The notes beneath the pieces were generated by a model. It was given only the letters and a program-made list of their open reading frames with translations, was not told where the DNA came from and did no database searches. A DNA stretch of 50,471 bases, taken from JBGFRR01 sp041695045 (GTDB lineage: Bacteria > Bacteroidota > Ignavibacteria > UBA10030). The DNA lies in the NCBI GenBank assembly GCA_041695045.1, contig JBGFRR010000110.1, forward strand, positions 1 to 50,471, written 5' to 3'. A program made the position numbers and the translations under genes. Position 1 is the first letter of the stretch; each line of letters begins with the position of its first letter. This document shows positions 49,969-50,471 of this stretch, in pieces.

Positions 49969-50471
49969 ATGCAATCCCTGATCTCGAATGAATGGCATCG
50001 CGTAGACCAGAATCTTCACTCGCTCCGAAGACAACTTCAGGTGTCCCATGCTGAAGAAGACTTCCAGGGTGTGGGTGTACTATCGAGAGAAACGATCATT
50101 TCGCTCGGTCAAGCTGTGCTCGATGATTCTCTCAAGGCTCGACTTCCAAGCATAAGCCCGACGGACGCCGAGGAGATTCTTTCTAAATACTTCGAGGTTA
50201 GACTTGCGGGTGCCTCAAATGAGGAATTGCGCGCATATGCTAAATCTTGTCTCAGATTATCTCTTGCGCTCCAACACATGCGAAATGCTTCATATATTGA
50301 GGCAGAGTTATGTACGGAATCATGTGCCCACCTTGTCATGCTTGTGCGTATTCTCTACTTCGAACAAACTTATCCTCCGAATGAACGGCTTCGTCATTCT
50401 ACATCTGCAAGCGCAGAGTCCGAATTTATTACTTCCTGGATGTTCGCCCACTTCGATTCCCACCCTGTGGC
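49969..50471 (+). CDS. Unrecognised helical protein, 3' end outside window (partial)
   Basis: A frame of 167 full codons with no stop runs from the ATG at 49969 to the right edge. It begins MQSLISNEWHRVDQNLHSLR and is almost entirely helical, with Cys-containing helices near AKSCLRLSLALQHM and AELCTESCAHLVMLVRIL. No family recognised and no signal peptide. No clear Shine-Dalgarno. Its base composition is more AT-rich than the rest of the window, and it follows a pseudogene, both suggestive of an acquired region that continues past the window. The 233 bases before it show no gene; only a weak GACGCA/TGCGTC inverted repeat (near 49870-49900) is visible. Confidence 0.6.
   Translation, partial: MQSLISNEWHRVDQNLHSLRRQLQVSHAEEDFQGVGVLSRETIISLGQAVLDDSLKARLPSISPTDAEEILSKYFEVRLAGASNEELRAYAKSCLRLSLALQHMRNASYIEAELCTESCAHLVMLVRILYFEQTYPPNERLRHSTSASAESEFITSWMFAHFDSHPV

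Overview
The window is about 50 kb of bacterial chromosome, roughly mid-50s percent GC by eye, densely packed and mostly housekeeping. Several traits suggest the FCB superphylum near Chlorobiota/Ignavibacteriota: a GWxTD-domain protein beside an Omp85 protein, a DUF3108 protein, a fused E1 alpha-beta 2-oxoacid dehydrogenase, pyruvoyl arginine decarboxylase, a GxxExxY protein and archaeal-type isoprenoid-lipid genes. Shine-Dalgarno sequences are common and the recurring promoter is TTGnnn-16/17-TATATT, which argues against classical Bacteroidia. The placement is inference; there is no rRNA here.

Region 1 (1-17010, all minus strand) is a chain of 18 genes reading from dnaG at the right to pncA at the left. 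Many junctions are 4-base ATGA/GTGA overlaps. It covers replication priming (dnaG), isoprenoid lipid metabolism (ferredoxin, geranylgeranyl reductase, UbiA-type prenyltransferase), envelope work (GT9 glycosyltransferase, DUF3108, cdsA, GWxTD, Omp85), protein and RNA processing (CPBP protease, rimO, rnhB, yraN), a deoxyhypusine-synthase-like protein and NAD salvage (pncB, pncA). A promoter candidate lies upstream of dnaG.

Region 2 (17011-27412) has a 114-bp palindromic repeat, two tRNA-Ser genes with a duplicated tRNA 3' end, a DEAD-box helicase, an EamA transporter, an unannotated 59-residue membrane protein, an MFS transporter, polA, a BrnT-type toxin-antitoxin pair, and a PspC/DUF5668 membrane pair.

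Region 3 (27413-31805, minus) is the translation operon rplM-rpsI-rpsB-tsf-pyrH-frr behind a near-perfect sigma-70 promoter. A retropepsin-like gene is inserted in it, and an intrinsic terminator lies between tsf and pyrH.

Region 4 (31899-41090, minus) is a lipoate/branched-chain 2-oxoacid dehydrogenase operon: lpdA, lipB, E1, E2, lipA. Small toxin-antitoxin-like modules sit in its gene junctions (DUF4258-YgiT, DUF4258-DUF2283, the wreck of a nuclease-DUF2283 pair, and HEPN-MNT-RHH). Most are overlapped start-to-stop with the metabolic genes. This is the most unusual architecture in the window.

Region 5 (41320-50471) holds smpB-tyrS, pyruvoyl arginine decarboxylase, rsmI, an AI-2E-family membrane protein, dut, and a reverse transsulfuration pair (cystathionine beta-synthase and gamma-lyase) separated by a GxxExxY gene. 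It ends with a deleted VOC/glyoxalase pseudogene and a partial unknown gene running off the right edge.

Gene-poor stretches: 17011-17436 (dnaG promoter, leader hairpin, palindromic repeat), 19451-19745 (nothing recognised beyond the helicase leader), 20817-21073 (divergent promoters), 27259-27538 (one perfect hairpin), 35050-35486 (two pseudogene fragments), 41016-41391 (divergent promoters), 49736-49968 (nothing recognised).
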